This document shows positions 12,712-20,933 of a DNA stretch of 23,603 nt, piece after piece (positions within the stretch are counted from its first letter, which is position 1; each line of letters opens with the position of its first letter). This DNA is from DAOOVD01 sp035369845. Lineage in GTDB: Bacteria > Bacillota > Desulfotomaculia > Desulfotomaculales > Pelotomaculaceae. The stretch is taken from assembly GCA_035369845.1 (NCBI GenBank), contig DAOOVD010000038.1, positions 1 through 23,603 on the forward strand. The letters run 5' to 3'. Under the pieces are notes generated by a model, which saw nothing but the letters and a program-made list of their open reading frames with translations, was not told where the DNA came from and made no database searches. A program made the translations under genes and the position numbers.

Positions 12712-14550
12712 TTATTTTACCTTGTCCGTCCGCTCCTGTTCGCCGGCCAGTTTCATCAGTTCGGCGAACTCTTCAGCTTCGATTGTTTCCTTCTCGAAGA
12801 GCGTTTTGGCCACCAGGTGAAGAGTGTCCATATGCTGCTCAAGAAGTTCCTTGGCTTTGTTGTACGACTGCTCGATGGTCTGCCTCACCTGCACGTCAAT
12901 CGCGTTTGCCACCTCTTCGCTGTAGTTGCGGTCCCTGGCCAGATCGCGTCCGAGGAAAGGAGTGTCGGTTTTGCGGCCGTAAGTCATCGGACCGAGGTCG
13001 CTCATCCCGTACTCCATCACCATCTTTCTCACTATGTCGGTCGAACGCTCCAGGTCGTTCTGAGCACCCGTGCTTATCTCCTTGAGCACCAGCGATTCGG
13101 CTACCCGGCCCGCCAGGAGCATGGTCACCTGGTCGATGAGCTGGGACTTGGTGGCATAGTACCTGTCTTCTTTGGGAAGAAGCAGGGTATAGCCGCCAGC
13201 CCGCCCCCTCGGGATAATTGAAACTTTATGCACGGGGTCGGTGTTCGGAAGCAAGTAGCCCACCAGGGCGTGCCCGCTCTCGTGATAACAGACCAGCCAT
13301 TTCTCCTTCTCGCTGATAACCTTGGATTTCTTCTCCGGCCCGGCGATAACCCGCTCAATGGAATTTTCCAGGTCCGCCATCGTTATTTTCTTGCGGTTCT
13401 GCCTGGCGGCCAGCAAGGCTGCCTCGTTGGCCAGGTTGGCCAGGTCGGCGCCGGTGAAACCGGGTGTGCGGCGGGCCAGGACCTCGAGGTTTACCGAATC
13501 CTCCAGGGGCTTGCCCCGGGTGTGGACTTTAAGAATTTCCTTGCGCCCGTTGACATCCGGAGCGTCAACCACCACCTGGCGGTCAAAACGTCCCGGCCTC
13601 AACAATGCCGGGTCCAGTATGTCCGGCCGGTTGGTGGCCGCCAGAATGATAATTCCCTCATTCGGGGCAAAGCCGTCCATTTCTACCAGGAGCTGGTTCA
13701 GCGTCTGCTCGCGCTCGTCGTGGCCGCCCCCCAGACCCGCGCCCCGCTGACGCCCGACGGCGTCAATCTCGTCGACAAAAACTATGCAGGGCGCATTTTT
13801 CTTGGCCTGGTCGAAAAGATCGCGCACCCGCGAGGCTCCGACACCTACAAACATCTCGACGAAATCGGACCCGCTGATGCTGAAGAAAGGAACCCCGGCT
13901 TCGCCGGCCACCGCCCGGGCGAGCAGGGTTTTGCCCGTTCCAGGCGGTCCAAAAAGGAGCACTCCCTTGGGAATTTTTGCGCCCAGTTCCATAAACTTTT
14001 TGGGATTCTTGAGGAACTCCACGATTTCCTCAAGTTCTTCCTTGACTTCATCAGCCCCCGCGACATCCGCAAAGGTAATTTTCCTCTTGTCTTCAGTATG
14101 CAGCCTGGCGCGGCTTTTGCCGAAGGACATCACCCGGTTGCCCCCGCCCTGGGTCTGCTGCATGAGAAAGAAAAAGAGGGCTACAAACAGCAATATCGGC
14201 AGCAGAGTCGTCAGGAGGCTGGTCCACCATCCGGGTTGCGGCGGCAGTTCGCTTCTCCATTCAACCTTTTTCTCCTTCAAAAGGCTGTACAACTCGGAGT
14301 CCGCCGCGGGGCCCTTGGTTTCGAACCTGGTGCCGTCTTTCTTTTCCCCGGTTATTATATTCGTAAGGTTTTCCGACTGGATTACAACCGACTTTATCTG
14401 CCCCTGGTTCAATTCATCGTAAAACCTGTCGTAGGACAGGGGCGCCGGCACGTTCTTATTGGGCGTCGTATATCTGATCAAGGCGATGATAACCAGAACA
14501 ATCAAGAGATATATGCTCAGATTTTTAATGACCTTGTTCAACAATCTCAC
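12712..14550 (-). CDS. ftsH: ATP-dependent zinc metalloprotease FtsH
   Basis: Membrane-bound hexameric AAA+ protease that degrades membrane and regulatory proteins. 612 residues: transmembrane helix about 11-26, extracytoplasmic domain to about 108, second helix 111-130, AAA domain with Walker A GPPGTGKT at 201-208, Walker B FVDEID at 258-263, the second region of homology RPDILDPALLRPGRFDR at 308-324, and the zinc-protease motif HESGH at 423-427 with a downstream acidic ligand region. The start is probably GTG at 14550, though GGAG is only 4 nt away; TTG at 14544 has a better-spaced GAGGGG. It has its own promoter and terminator. In B. subtilis hpt lies between tilS and ftsH; here there is only a 129-bp gap. 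Confidence 0.97.
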   Translation of the reverse strand: MRLLNKVIKNLSIYLLIVLVIIALIRYTTPNKNVPAPLSYDRFYDELNQGQIKSVVIQSENLTNIITGEKKDGTRFETKGPAADSELYSLLKEKKVEWRSELPPQPGWWTSLLTTLLPILLFVALFFFLMQQTQGGGNRVMSFGKSRARLHTEDKRKITFADVAGADEVKEELEEIVEFLKNPKKFMELGAKIPKGVLLFGPPGTGKTLLARAVAGEAGVPFFSISGSDFVEMFVGVGASRVRDLFDQAKKNAPCIVFVDEIDAVGRQRGAGLGGGHDEREQTLNQLLVEMDGFAPNEGIIILAATNRPDILDPALLRPGRFDRQVVVDAPDVNGRKEILKVHTRGKPLEDSVNLEVLARRTPGFTGADLANLANEAALLAARQNRKKITMADLENSIERVIAGPEKKSKVISEKEKWLVCYHESGHALVGYLLPNTDPVHKVSIIPRGRAGGYTLLLPKEDRYYATKSQLIDQVTMLLAGRVAESLVLKEISTGAQNDLERSTDIVRKMVMEYGMSDLGPMTYGRKTDTPFLGRDLARDRNYSEEVANAIDVQVRQTIEQSYNKAKELLEQHMDTLHLVAKTLFEKETIEAEEFAELMKLAGEQERTDKVK

Positions 14551-14589
14551 CCCTCTCCACTAAGGCCGCTTAATGTACCCATAATGAGT

Positions 14590-14618
14590 ATTCTAACATA
14601 TTTCAACAACTGTTTCAA
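14590..14618 (-). promoter_or_regulatory. sigma-A promoter of ftsH
   Basis: Minus-strand TTGAAA (14618-14613), 17-bp spacer, TAGAAT (14595-14590) with TG in the extended -10 position. Start of transcription would be about 35 bp before the GTG. Confidence 0.75.
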
Positions 14619-14679
14619 TCACCGCTCAGGCAAACTTAAAGAGGCCGGCGGCAATAAAAAATCAACCATTTTAGCCTTT

Positions 14680-16080
14680 TTATACCCCGACCAATTTCAG
14701 GTGCAAAACCCTTTTTGTGTTCCCGTTTACTTTCCACCTGTCCCCGGTCCTTACACCGCCGACCCAGACAATCTCCTCCGTGGTGCACACCAGCGGTATC
14801 CGGTCTCTTAATCTGCGGGGAACTTTCTGCTTGATGAAAAAATCCTTCAACTTCATTTCCGAGGCAAGGCCGTATGGATGAAACACGTCTCCATCCCTGC
14901 GCTTGCGCACAAAAATCCATGCCGGGAGCTTGTCGAAATCAAGCATTGCCTCGGTAGGCGGCAGGGATGCGAGGTCGACATCCCGCTCCCGGGAAGACAA
15001 CATTGCACTTATGCAACACCCCAGCTCGGGAATACGAGTCACCCCGGGAATTTCAAGGGGGTAAACGTAATCGGGCACGCCTTCCCCGTCCTGCTCCCGC
15101 AGGAGTTCAATAGTATTATACGATTTAACTGCTGTTACATTTCCAGGCAGGATTATTTTTGAGCCGGCCGCACTTTCTCCGATCAAACCAAGCACGGCTT
15201 CGACATGGCCAAAAGACAGATCTGCAGGCTCTCCTGTTGAAACCTGCCAGGCACGGCGCAGGACTCTCCTTTTAATTGCCGTTGGCATAGGTTTCAATTC
15301 CTCCAGGGAAAGGACCACCCGGCCGGTAGACGCTTCCCGCAAGGAATTCCGATAGGCGGCTTCCGACTGCTCCTCCAGGTATTTATCCTCCTCACGGCAG
15401 ATTTCTCCAAGCCGGAGCAAGACGGAAACAAGGGAGGGATTGTACTCCCTTTCCAGCAGTGGGAGCAGGCTCATCCTGATCTTGTTTCTTGCGTAAACCG
15501 CCTTGAGATTTGAAGAATCGCGGCGGAACGGCAAATTCGCCGCATTGCAGTAACTCTCAATTTCATAGCGCCGGACCGTCAGCATCGGCCTGATGTAAAA
15601 CCCGCCGCGAACCGGCGCAATTCCTTTCAGGCCGGTTATTCCCGAACCCCTCAAAAAATTGATCAGGATGGTTTCGGCCTGGTCGTCGGCCTGGTGGGCG
15701 AGCGCCACCCTGGAAGCCCCGACGCTTTTGGCAGTCTCCAAAAAAAACCGGTAGCGCACCTGTCTGGCGGCCACCTGACCGGAAAGGCGATGCCGGGCAC
15801 GGTAGGCGGGAACATCGACGGTTTCCACCGTCGCCGGCAAATTGTACCTTTTTGCCGCGTCAGCCACGAAAAGCGCGTCGGCTTCGGACTCCGACCCCCG
15901 GAACATGTGGTTTAAATGAGCTACGTGTAGTGAAATGCCCAACTCATCTTTTAAAAGGTGCAGGACGTGCAGAAGCGCCATTGAATCCGGCCCCCCGGAA
16001 ACGCCGACCAGCACCTTGAACCCCGGCTCCACCATGCGGTGGCGGGACATATAGGTCCTAACCCTCCGGACCAGGTCCAT
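14680..16080 (-). CDS. tilS: tRNA(Ile)-lysidine synthetase
   Basis: Converts C34 of tRNA-Ile(CAU) to lysidine, so that the tRNA reads AUA; essential in most bacteria. 466 residues: PP-loop SGGPDSMALL at 28-37, AHLNHMFRG at 54-62, the ALAHQADDQAETILINFLRGSG segment, RPML and RRDSSN (substrate region), a central helical domain, and a C-terminal domain with LKDFFIKQKVPRRLRDRIPLV and a VGGVRTGDRWKV-type ending. ATG at 16080 follows AGGGTG. It comes 215 bp after spoIIE, as in the classic spoIIE-tilS order. Confidence 0.96.
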   Translation of the reverse strand: MDLVRRVRTYMSRHRMVEPGFKVLVGVSGGPDSMALLHVLHLLKDELGISLHVAHLNHMFRGSESEADALFVADAAKRYNLPATVETVDVPAYRARHRLSGQVAARQVRYRFFLETAKSVGASRVALAHQADDQAETILINFLRGSGITGLKGIAPVRGGFYIRPMLTVRRYEIESYCNAANLPFRRDSSNLKAVYARNKIRMSLLPLLEREYNPSLVSVLLRLGEICREEDKYLEEQSEAAYRNSLREASTGRVVLSLEELKPMPTAIKRRVLRRAWQVSTGEPADLSFGHVEAVLGLIGESAAGSKIILPGNVTAVKSYNTIELLREQDGEGVPDYVYPLEIPGVTRIPELGCCISAMLSSRERDVDLASLPPTEAMLDFDKLPAWIFVRKRRDGDVFHPYGLASEMKLKDFFIKQKVPRRLRDRIPLVCTTEEIVWVGGVRTGDRWKVNGNTKRVLHLKLVGV

Positions 16081-16183
16081 CCGCTTTCACCCTGACCTTT
16101 ATTCAACACTGCCAAAACCATTTCCTGCCGTGCTGTTAAATTTAAGTTGCCCAACAGGACAAAATCGGCCCTCCAAACGATAA

Positions 16184-16203
16184 ACCGGGCCAATTGACCC
16201 GGT
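16184..16203 (-). terminator. candidate terminator-like dyad after spoIIE
   Basis: On the minus strand ACCGGG and CCCGGT flank TCAATTGG, a near-perfect 20-nt palindrome (its single mismatch is a G-U pair in RNA), followed by TTTAT only. It is either a weak terminator or a protein-binding dyad in the spoIIE-tilS gap (16081-16295), which otherwise contains the repeat copy and no clear tilS promoter. Confidence 0.35.
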
Positions 16204-16220
16204 GAAGCTGTTGACAAATC

Positions 16221-16290
16221 ACCTTGAGGTGAAATGCTCGCTTTCTTCAACCTCAAGGTCCCGCTCAGTTTGTAAGCAGTCTGAGGCATT
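16221..16290 (-). repeat. dispersed intergenic repeat, copy A, with hairpin
   Basis: 16241-16290 aligns with 2541-2588 (about 36 of 45 positions). In this copy CCTCAAGGT (16251-16259) also pairs perfectly with ACCTTGAGG (16221-16229) across 21 nt, and CTCAG (16264-16268) with CTGAG (16281-16285), so the transcript would form two adjacent hairpins starting about 10 nt past the spoIIE stop. Confidence 0.6.
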
Positions 16291-16295
16291 CCTCG

Positions 16296-18758
16296 TTACA
16301 ATTTATTTTGTTTTTCCAGCCTGGCCACAACCACGGTCATGTCGTCGGGCACCCTCGACGGGCCTCCGGCCGCGGTCTGGGCGAGTTTCAGGATGAGATC
16401 CGCCATTTCGCGGGGATGCATTTCCGCCACATCCAGCAAAACCCCGGCCAGCCATTCTTCCCTGTCCTCCGCACCCCTGTACGCCTCCGTTACCCCGTCG
16501 GTCACCATCACGAGCACGTCCCCCGGATCCAGTTGCCTTGTCATGGAAGCCACTTCGATGTTCTCGACAATACCCGCCGGGAGGGAGGCGGTCTTGAGCT
16601 TTACCACGCCGCCGTCACGGATGATGAACGTGGGCCCGGCACAAACTTTGAAAAGTTCCGCCTCGCCCGAATAAAGGTCTACTACCGCCAGGTCGACGGT
16701 GGCGAAACTTTCCCCAGGCGAGCGGAGGGCAAGAACCGAGTTTACCGTCTTCAACGCCAGTTCCTGGCCGAAACCGGATTCGAGAAGGTGGCGCAGGAGG
16801 GAAATGGTGGTGCCGCTTTCCATGGCGGCCCTCGGGCCTGTCCCCATTCCATCGCTCAAGGCAATGCCGAAACGCCCGCCCTTCAGGTGAAAAAAGCCGT
16901 AGCTGTCGCCGGAAACCAGGCTCCCGCTCTTGCCAGTTCCCGCCGCGCCCGTGACGAGCCGGTATTTCAACTCCGGATAGAGCCTCAAACTGCAGGAATG
17001 TTCCCCGTCTTTCAAGGTGCAGGACGGCGTGGCGAGGCAAAAAGGCTGTTCGAGGAATTTTGAGGCGATCGGCAGCATTACGTCCCGGCACTCCATTTTT
17101 TCACCGCAGGGCGGATGCGTCGCGGACACTTCCATGCCGCCGTCCTCCCGCCTGTACACCGAAAGACTCTGCACACGGGCGCCCGCTTCTTTGAGCTTCT
17201 TGCGGAGAAGAGGCCCGGCTTCGCCCGCCTCCATCTCAAATTCAAGTTCGTCGGGCAGTCTCCCCACGACCTCCGCAATTCCCCGCAGCTGCTCGGATAC
17301 GATCTCCCTGCTCTCCAACAGCCGACGCGACCAGCAGCGGTTGATATTGTAGGCCTCGTAAAGACAACTGACGGTTATGGCCAGTTCCTTGGTGCGGGAG
17401 CACCTCCTCCTGATTTCGGCGGTAAGATTGTCGGGCGTCACCTTCCCGTATATTTCCACCAGAGCCAGAAGATCGATCATCGCCTGGTAGGTTTTATAAA
17501 ACTCCCTTTCCCAGCAGGTTTTGTAAAACGTGCAGTCGCTGCAGACTTTTTCACCGATCTGGGCCAGCAGTTTTTGAAGGATTTGTTCCTCCTTGCCCTG
17601 CCCCGCCGACGAGGAGACCTGCTCGAAAGTGCGGGACAGTTCGCCCAATACCCTCGCCCAGTTCTTTATCCTCTGGTCAAACACCTCTTTGACAAAAGAA
17701 TACTCTTCCTGCGTTCTGCCGGCCATTTGTGTTTCGAGCCCGAGCGAAATTCTTATTCTGTCTAACACGGGCGAGGGAATCAGCAAAAAAAGAAGCACCG
17801 CCGCACCCGTTTCCGCCAGTACGGAAATAATATTGCCGTAGTCCGTAACATAAACCGAAATGATTATATTGCCCAGAATGAAGCCGGTGGCCGCCCCCGC
17901 CCTGCCGAACCCCCGGCAGATACCGGACAGCAGACCCGCAAAAGAATATGCCCCCACCACAGCAGGAGCTACCGTGTATACCAGGCCGGGAATAATTCCC
18001 ACCACAGCCCCGGCCGCCGCTCCCGACCCGGTCCCCCCGACAAACGCCGCCAGCATGATGGCAAGCCTGCTCAAGACCCCCTTGAGGCTTACCATTTCAA
18101 ACTTGAGTTCGCCCGTACCCGCGATCAGGCCCGCGCATACAAGCAACATGCAAAAGATCTCCTCGCCGGTAAAAGGGTGCACACCTCCGGCCTTGTCCTT
18201 CACCGCCGCAAGGGCACACCCCGCCACCGGGGTGAGCAAGGCGGCAAACACCGCTTCAAATAAAACGGCGAAGTAATTGTAAGTGGAAGGTTCGCTGAAA
18301 GATGTAACCGAGGCTTTTACGATTAGCGTGACGGCAAACACCAGGGCGGACAGGACCAGCCAGGGCCTCTTTGCGTCTTCCGGCACCGCCCTGATTAAAA
18401 GCCAGGCAAAAGTCAGCGTGAGAACCGAACCGGCCAGGGGAATTCCTCTGCTTATGGTAAACAGCCCGATTGTGACGGCAGGAACCGAAAAAAGCCCGGC
18501 CGGCCCGAAAACCCTGATGGCGGCGGCTGCGAACGACGTCCCGAAAGGGACCAGTTCGCCCATCAAAACAGCGCGCCCAAGAAAAAAACCGGCACAACAT
18601 ATTGCCAGCGTCCCGGGTGAAAATATTTTAACCAGTTTTGCCCGAAACAGGGGGGGCCGGTTTTTTGAATGTCTCACCGGGGATACCCGGCGTTTTTGCT
18701 TTTTATCCTTCCTGCCGGTCCGGAGGTACGGATATATGTTGATGTTTTCGAACAACAC
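16296..18758 (-). CDS. spoIIE: stage II sporulation protein E (PP2C-type phosphatase)
   Basis: Dephosphorylates SpoIIAA, releasing sigma-F in the forespore, and helps build the polar septum. 820 residues from the GTG at 18758, close to B. subtilis (827). A basic cytosolic N-terminus precedes a long multi-helix membrane domain (about residues 45-330), a central regulatory region, and a PP2C domain at 600-820 with SGDSY 616-620, SDGMG 635-639, TDGVTEA 753-759 and DDMTV 805-809, so all metal-binding aspartates are present. AAGGGG is 5 nt from the GTG (8 nt from a TTG at 18755, also possible). The frame is open 42 codons further into ppx, but this lies upstream of the promoter. The promoter has Spo0A-type spacing; see the separate entry. 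Confidence 0.96.
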   Translation of the reverse strand: MLFENINIYPYLRTGRKDKKQKRRVSPVRHSKNRPPLFRAKLVKIFSPGTLAICCAGFFLGRAVLMGELVPFGTSFAAAAIRVFGPAGLFSVPAVTIGLFTISRGIPLAGSVLTLTFAWLLIRAVPEDAKRPWLVLSALVFAVTLIVKASVTSFSEPSTYNYFAVLFEAVFAALLTPVAGCALAAVKDKAGGVHPFTGEEIFCMLLVCAGLIAGTGELKFEMVSLKGVLSRLAIMLAAFVGGTGSGAAAGAVVGIIPGLVYTVAPAVVGAYSFAGLLSGICRGFGRAGAATGFILGNIIISVYVTDYGNIISVLAETGAAVLLFLLIPSPVLDRIRISLGLETQMAGRTQEEYSFVKEVFDQRIKNWARVLGELSRTFEQVSSSAGQGKEEQILQKLLAQIGEKVCSDCTFYKTCWEREFYKTYQAMIDLLALVEIYGKVTPDNLTAEIRRRCSRTKELAITVSCLYEAYNINRCWSRRLLESREIVSEQLRGIAEVVGRLPDELEFEMEAGEAGPLLRKKLKEAGARVQSLSVYRREDGGMEVSATHPPCGEKMECRDVMLPIASKFLEQPFCLATPSCTLKDGEHSCSLRLYPELKYRLVTGAAGTGKSGSLVSGDSYGFFHLKGGRFGIALSDGMGTGPRAAMESGTTISLLRHLLESGFGQELALKTVNSVLALRSPGESFATVDLAVVDLYSGEAELFKVCAGPTFIIRDGGVVKLKTASLPAGIVENIEVASMTRQLDPGDVLVMVTDGVTEAYRGAEDREEWLAGVLLDVAEMHPREMADLILKLAQTAAGGPSRVPDDMTVVVARLEKQNKL

Positions 18759-18785
18759 GCCCACCCCTTGTACTTCTATATGCTT

Positions 18786-18818
18786 ATTATAGTACAAGAG
18801 ACTGGGGATATTTGTCAT
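18786..18818 (-). promoter_or_regulatory. spoIIE promoter with 21-bp spacing, Spo0A type
   Basis: Minus-strand ATGACA (18818-18813), 21-bp spacer, TATAAT (18791-18786). B. subtilis spoIIE and spoIIG promoters have this unusual 21-22-bp spacing and need Spo0A~P. An AGTCGAA (0A box consensus TGTCGAA) lies upstream at 18851-18845 within the ppx 3' end, and a looser TTTGTCATT overlaps the -35 on the plus strand. Confidence 0.65.
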
Positions 18819-18820
18819 TT

Positions 18821-19717
18821 TTAGTAATAAATATCTTTTTTTCTTTCGACTTCTTCCAGCACCAGCCCGTGCAGGATGTCCCACTCGCTGACGGCCAGCT
18901 CATCAAAGCCGAGTTTTTCCATGATCACCTTTACGATAGTTGTCCCGGCCACAATAATATCCGCCCTTTCCGGCTGAAGACCGGGAACCCTCTCGCGCTC
19001 TTCGGCGGGCAGGGCTTTCAGCATAAGCAGGATATTTCTGACGCTTTGCACGGTCAGAACATACCCGTGGACCAGCCCGGGGTCGTAAACTTTCAGCTTC
19101 TGGTCGACGGCGGCCAGAGTGGTTACAGTCCCCCCCGCTCCCGCGAGGGTATTAATCGCCGTTTTGCGCATATCTTCGAGGGCAGGTCCGAGACACCCGG
19201 CAATTTCCCTTTCTCCCGCACCCGCCTCGGTCGACCGTACCGCCCCCGCATTGATACTGGCAAAACGGAGACGGTCCCCGGCTGGCCAGATAAACTCGGT
19301 GCTTCCTCCTCCCACATCCATAACCGCAGTTGCCGAACGGTCGACGGAAAGGCCGGAAACAACCCCCCTGTAACTCAAGGCAGCCTCTTCTTCCCCGCTC
19401 AACACCCGCACCTCCAGCCCCGTCTTAAGCCTGACCAGGCTTAAAAAATCATCTCTGTTTGAAGCGTCGCGAACGGCGCTGGTAGCCGCGGCCAGTACCC
19501 GGCCGGCTCCCATGGCGCGGGCGGCCCGGTACAGATCGTCAACGGCTTCCGCGGTCCTGGCCATCACTTCGGGCAGCAGAATGCCGCCGCCAGCGCCGGC
19601 CCCCAACCGCGTAAAAATCATTCTGGACTCCAGCGGTTTCAAACTGTTCCCCTCTATCCCGGCGACCAGCAGCCTGGTTGAGTTGGTCCCGATATCCACG
19701 GCCGCTATGCGCTTCAC
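18821..19717 (-). CDS. ppx: exopolyphosphatase / pppGpp phosphohydrolase family (Ppx/GppA)
   Basis: Actin-like ATPase-fold enzyme hydrolysing terminal phosphates of polyphosphate or pppGpp. From the GTG at 19717 it has 298 residues, the short single-module form: phosphate-binding DIGTNSTR at 8-15, ATSAVRDASN 78-87, VLSGEEEA 105-112, DVGGGSTEF 134-142 and a C-terminal RADIIVAGTTIV with SEWDILHG. Substrate (polyP or pppGpp) cannot be decided from sequence. GTG is chosen because the family starts just before KRIAAVDIG; the Shine-Dalgarno is only a G-run. A terminator separates it from the S1 gene upstream, and its stop abuts the spoIIE -35. It is not part of the B. subtilis version of this cluster. 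Confidence 0.9.
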   Translation of the reverse strand: MKRIAAVDIGTNSTRLLVAGIEGNSLKPLESRMIFTRLGAGAGGGILLPEVMARTAEAVDDLYRAARAMGAGRVLAAATSAVRDASNRDDFLSLVRLKTGLEVRVLSGEEEAALSYRGVVSGLSVDRSATAVMDVGGGSTEFIWPAGDRLRFASINAGAVRSTEAGAGEREIAGCLGPALEDMRKTAINTLAGAGGTVTTLAAVDQKLKVYDPGLVHGYVLTVQSVRNILLMLKALPAEERERVPGLQPERADIIVAGTTIVKVIMEKLGFDELAVSEWDILHGLVLEEVERKKDIYY

Positions 19718-19731
19718 TTGCAGCCCCCCCA

Positions 19732-19767
19732 AAAACATTAAAAGCAATTCCCGGCCGGGGAATTGCT
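19732..19767 (-). terminator. intrinsic terminator after the S1-domain gene
   Basis: Perfect 10-bp stem AGCAATTCCC / GGGAATTGCT (19767-19758 with 19752-19743, 5-nt loop), then TTTAATGTTTTT on the minus strand. It starts 9 bp past the S1-gene stop, and its tract runs into the ppx ribosome-binding region. Confidence 0.85.
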
Positions 19768-19775
19768 CCTATTAA

Positions 19776-20162
19776 TTAATCCGCTTTCCGCCAGGAACCG
19801 CGCCCTCCTCTTTTGGACTCGGTACTCCTTCTTAAAAACTGCTGATGTTCCTCGCTTTCCTTGAGAAATTTCGCCAGCTTCTCTTCAAAAGAAGGCTGCA
19901 GCTTTTTTTTGCCTGAACGGGAAGTTGGGGCGGCCGCCTGCTTGATCGACAGACCGATCTTGCCTTTCGGATCGACCGATATCACTTTGACAGTAACTTT
20001 GTCATTAGCTTTCAAAAAGTCGTTGACATCTTTTACATAAACCTCGGCAATTTCTGAAATGTGAACCAGTCCTGTCTCCCCCCCGGGCAGCTCAATAAAA
20101 GCACCGAAATTGGTAATTCCGGTAACGACGCCCTCCACGACGCTCCCCAGTTCAACCGGCAT
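19776..20162 (-). CDS. yabR: S1 RNA-binding domain protein (YabR-like)
   Basis: 128-residue protein: one S1 OB-fold domain at about 3-73 (GSVVEGVVTGITNFGAFIEL, GLVHISEIA, VKVISVDPKGKIGLSIKQA) followed by a basic, probably flexible tail rich in Lys/Arg/Ser. Homologues sit beside divIC in many Firmicutes (YabR of B. subtilis, related to general stress protein 13) and are thought to bind RNA or ribosomes; the exact role is unknown to me. AGGAGG is 13 nt from the ATG at 20162, a long spacing, but no better start is visible. Near-consensus promoter upstream, terminator downstream: a monocistronic unit. Confidence 0.88.
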   Translation of the reverse strand: MPVELGSVVEGVVTGITNFGAFIELPGGETGLVHISEIAEVYVKDVNDFLKANDKVTVKVISVDPKGKIGLSIKQAAAPTSRSGKKKLQPSFEEKLAKFLKESEEHQQFLRRSTESKRGGRGSWRKAD

Positions 20163-20204
20163 AACCGAAAAATTTCCTCCTTAAAACCCGAAAAACCTAG
20201 TGTA

Positions 20205-20234
20205 ATTATATGCGAACCGAAAGGAAAGTGTCAA
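20205..20234 (-). promoter_or_regulatory. sigma-A promoter of the S1-domain gene
   Basis: Minus-strand TTGACA (20234-20229), 18-bp spacer, TATAAT (20210-20205): both hexamers perfect. Located in the 108-bp gap between divIC and the S1 gene. Confidence 0.85.
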
Positions 20235-20270
20235 GAAATTATAGATCTGCGGGGGTTTTGAAGCATCCTT

Positions 20271-20687
20271 TCAATCACCTGCAAAACTATTCGTGTCCGG
20301 GGGTTGAACCGTTTTTAACCGGGTTCCCTCCGGTACGGGAACGACCCTGGTTTCCCCGGGCTTTACCAGACCGAGCTTTTCGCGCGCTATCTTCTCGATA
20401 TAGGAGTCACTTTGAACCATCTGCAGCTCCTGCCTGAGCGCCGCATTCTTCTGCTGCAGTTCGTTCACCTGCTGCTGTATGTTTTCAATTTCTCTCTGCA
20501 GGCTTGAAATCCGGCTGAACTGGTTTCCAAACGACGCGGCGAGATACATCAGAATCAGCAGCGCGATCAAGGCGGGAAGCCTGCCTTTGGACAGACGGAA
20601 TTTCTTTTTTTGAACGATTCTCTTGGGCCTGGCTTTTTCTCCCTGCAATAAAAGAACTTCCCGTTCCTTTCTCAACGGCCCGGTCAT
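20271..20687 (-). CDS. divIC: septum formation initiator, DivIC/FtsB family
   Basis: Bitopic divisome protein. 138 residues: a cytosolic basic N-terminus to about 36, one transmembrane helix at 37-54, a coiled coil at 58-93 (SLQREIENIQQQVNELQQ then KNAALRQEL), and the family ending YIEKIAREKLGLVKPGE at 96-112, followed by a short Pro-rich tail. ATG at 20687 overlaps the stop of the small HTH gene as ATGA, so the two are translationally coupled. Its neighbours downstream (S1 gene, spoIIE) match the usual Firmicute order. Confidence 0.92.
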   Translation of the reverse strand: MTGPLRKEREVLLLQGEKARPKRIVQKKKFRLSKGRLPALIALLILMYLAASFGNQFSRISSLQREIENIQQQVNELQQKNAALRQELQMVQSDSYIEKIAREKLGLVKPGETRVVPVPEGTRLKTVQPPDTNSFAGD

Positions 20688-20914
20688 GTCTGCTCATCCT
20701 CCTCATCCCCACCGGACAGCCCGGGGTTATATGGAATAACGATTACGACCTCGTATCCCTTGGTCCTGGCCCGATTGTACAGGGTTGAAACTGTACCAGC
20801 GCTCAAGCTCAACTGTCTCGCAATATGATCGGTTGAAAAGCCCATTTCCTTCAGGGTCACCACCTGTTTTTCCCTGAAGCTGAGGTTTTGCGCCCCTCTT
20901 ATTTCTATTTTCAT
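20684..20914 (-). CDS. small sigma-70 region-4-like helix-turn-helix protein
   Basis: 76 residues. Residues 11-50 (LSFREKQVVTLKEMGFSTDH then IARQLSLSAGTVSTLYNRAR) form a LuxR/sigma-region-4-like HTH; after KGYEVVIVIPYNPGLS comes an acidic tail GGDEEDEQT. No other domain, so it may be a DNA-binding regulator or an adaptor. ATG at 20914 has AAGGCGG nearby. The stop overlaps the divIC start (ATGA). B. subtilis has yabP-yabQ at this place. A TGTAC/GTACA dyad 20 bp upstream of the start could be its operator. The HTH is clear; the function is unknown. Confidence 0.75.
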   Translation of the reverse strand: MKIEIRGAQNLSFREKQVVTLKEMGFSTDHIARQLSLSAGTVSTLYNRARTKGYEVVIVIPYNPGLSGGDEEDEQT

Positions 20915-20933
20915 AAAACCGCCTTACAATTTT

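Noticed and set aside
13228..14811. 527-codon plus-strand open frame
   Set aside because: Antisense to ftsH and the end of tilS; no Shine-Dalgarno and no recognisable domain.
15951..16289. Minus-strand 112-codon frame filling the spoIIE-tilS gap
   Set aside because: It starts inside the dispersed repeat and ends inside tilS in another frame; no Shine-Dalgarno, no family resemblance. The gap is better read as repeat plus hairpins.
16900..17000. P-loop-like GAAGTGKSG in SpoIIE
   Set aside because: It lies just before the SGDSY motif of the phosphatase domain in a loop; there is no other NTPase motif, so it is coincidental.
18759..18884. 42-codon upstream extension of spoIIE
   Set aside because: It runs through the predicted promoter into ppx and is not like SpoIIE N-termini; the GTG at 18758 has the Shine-Dalgarno.
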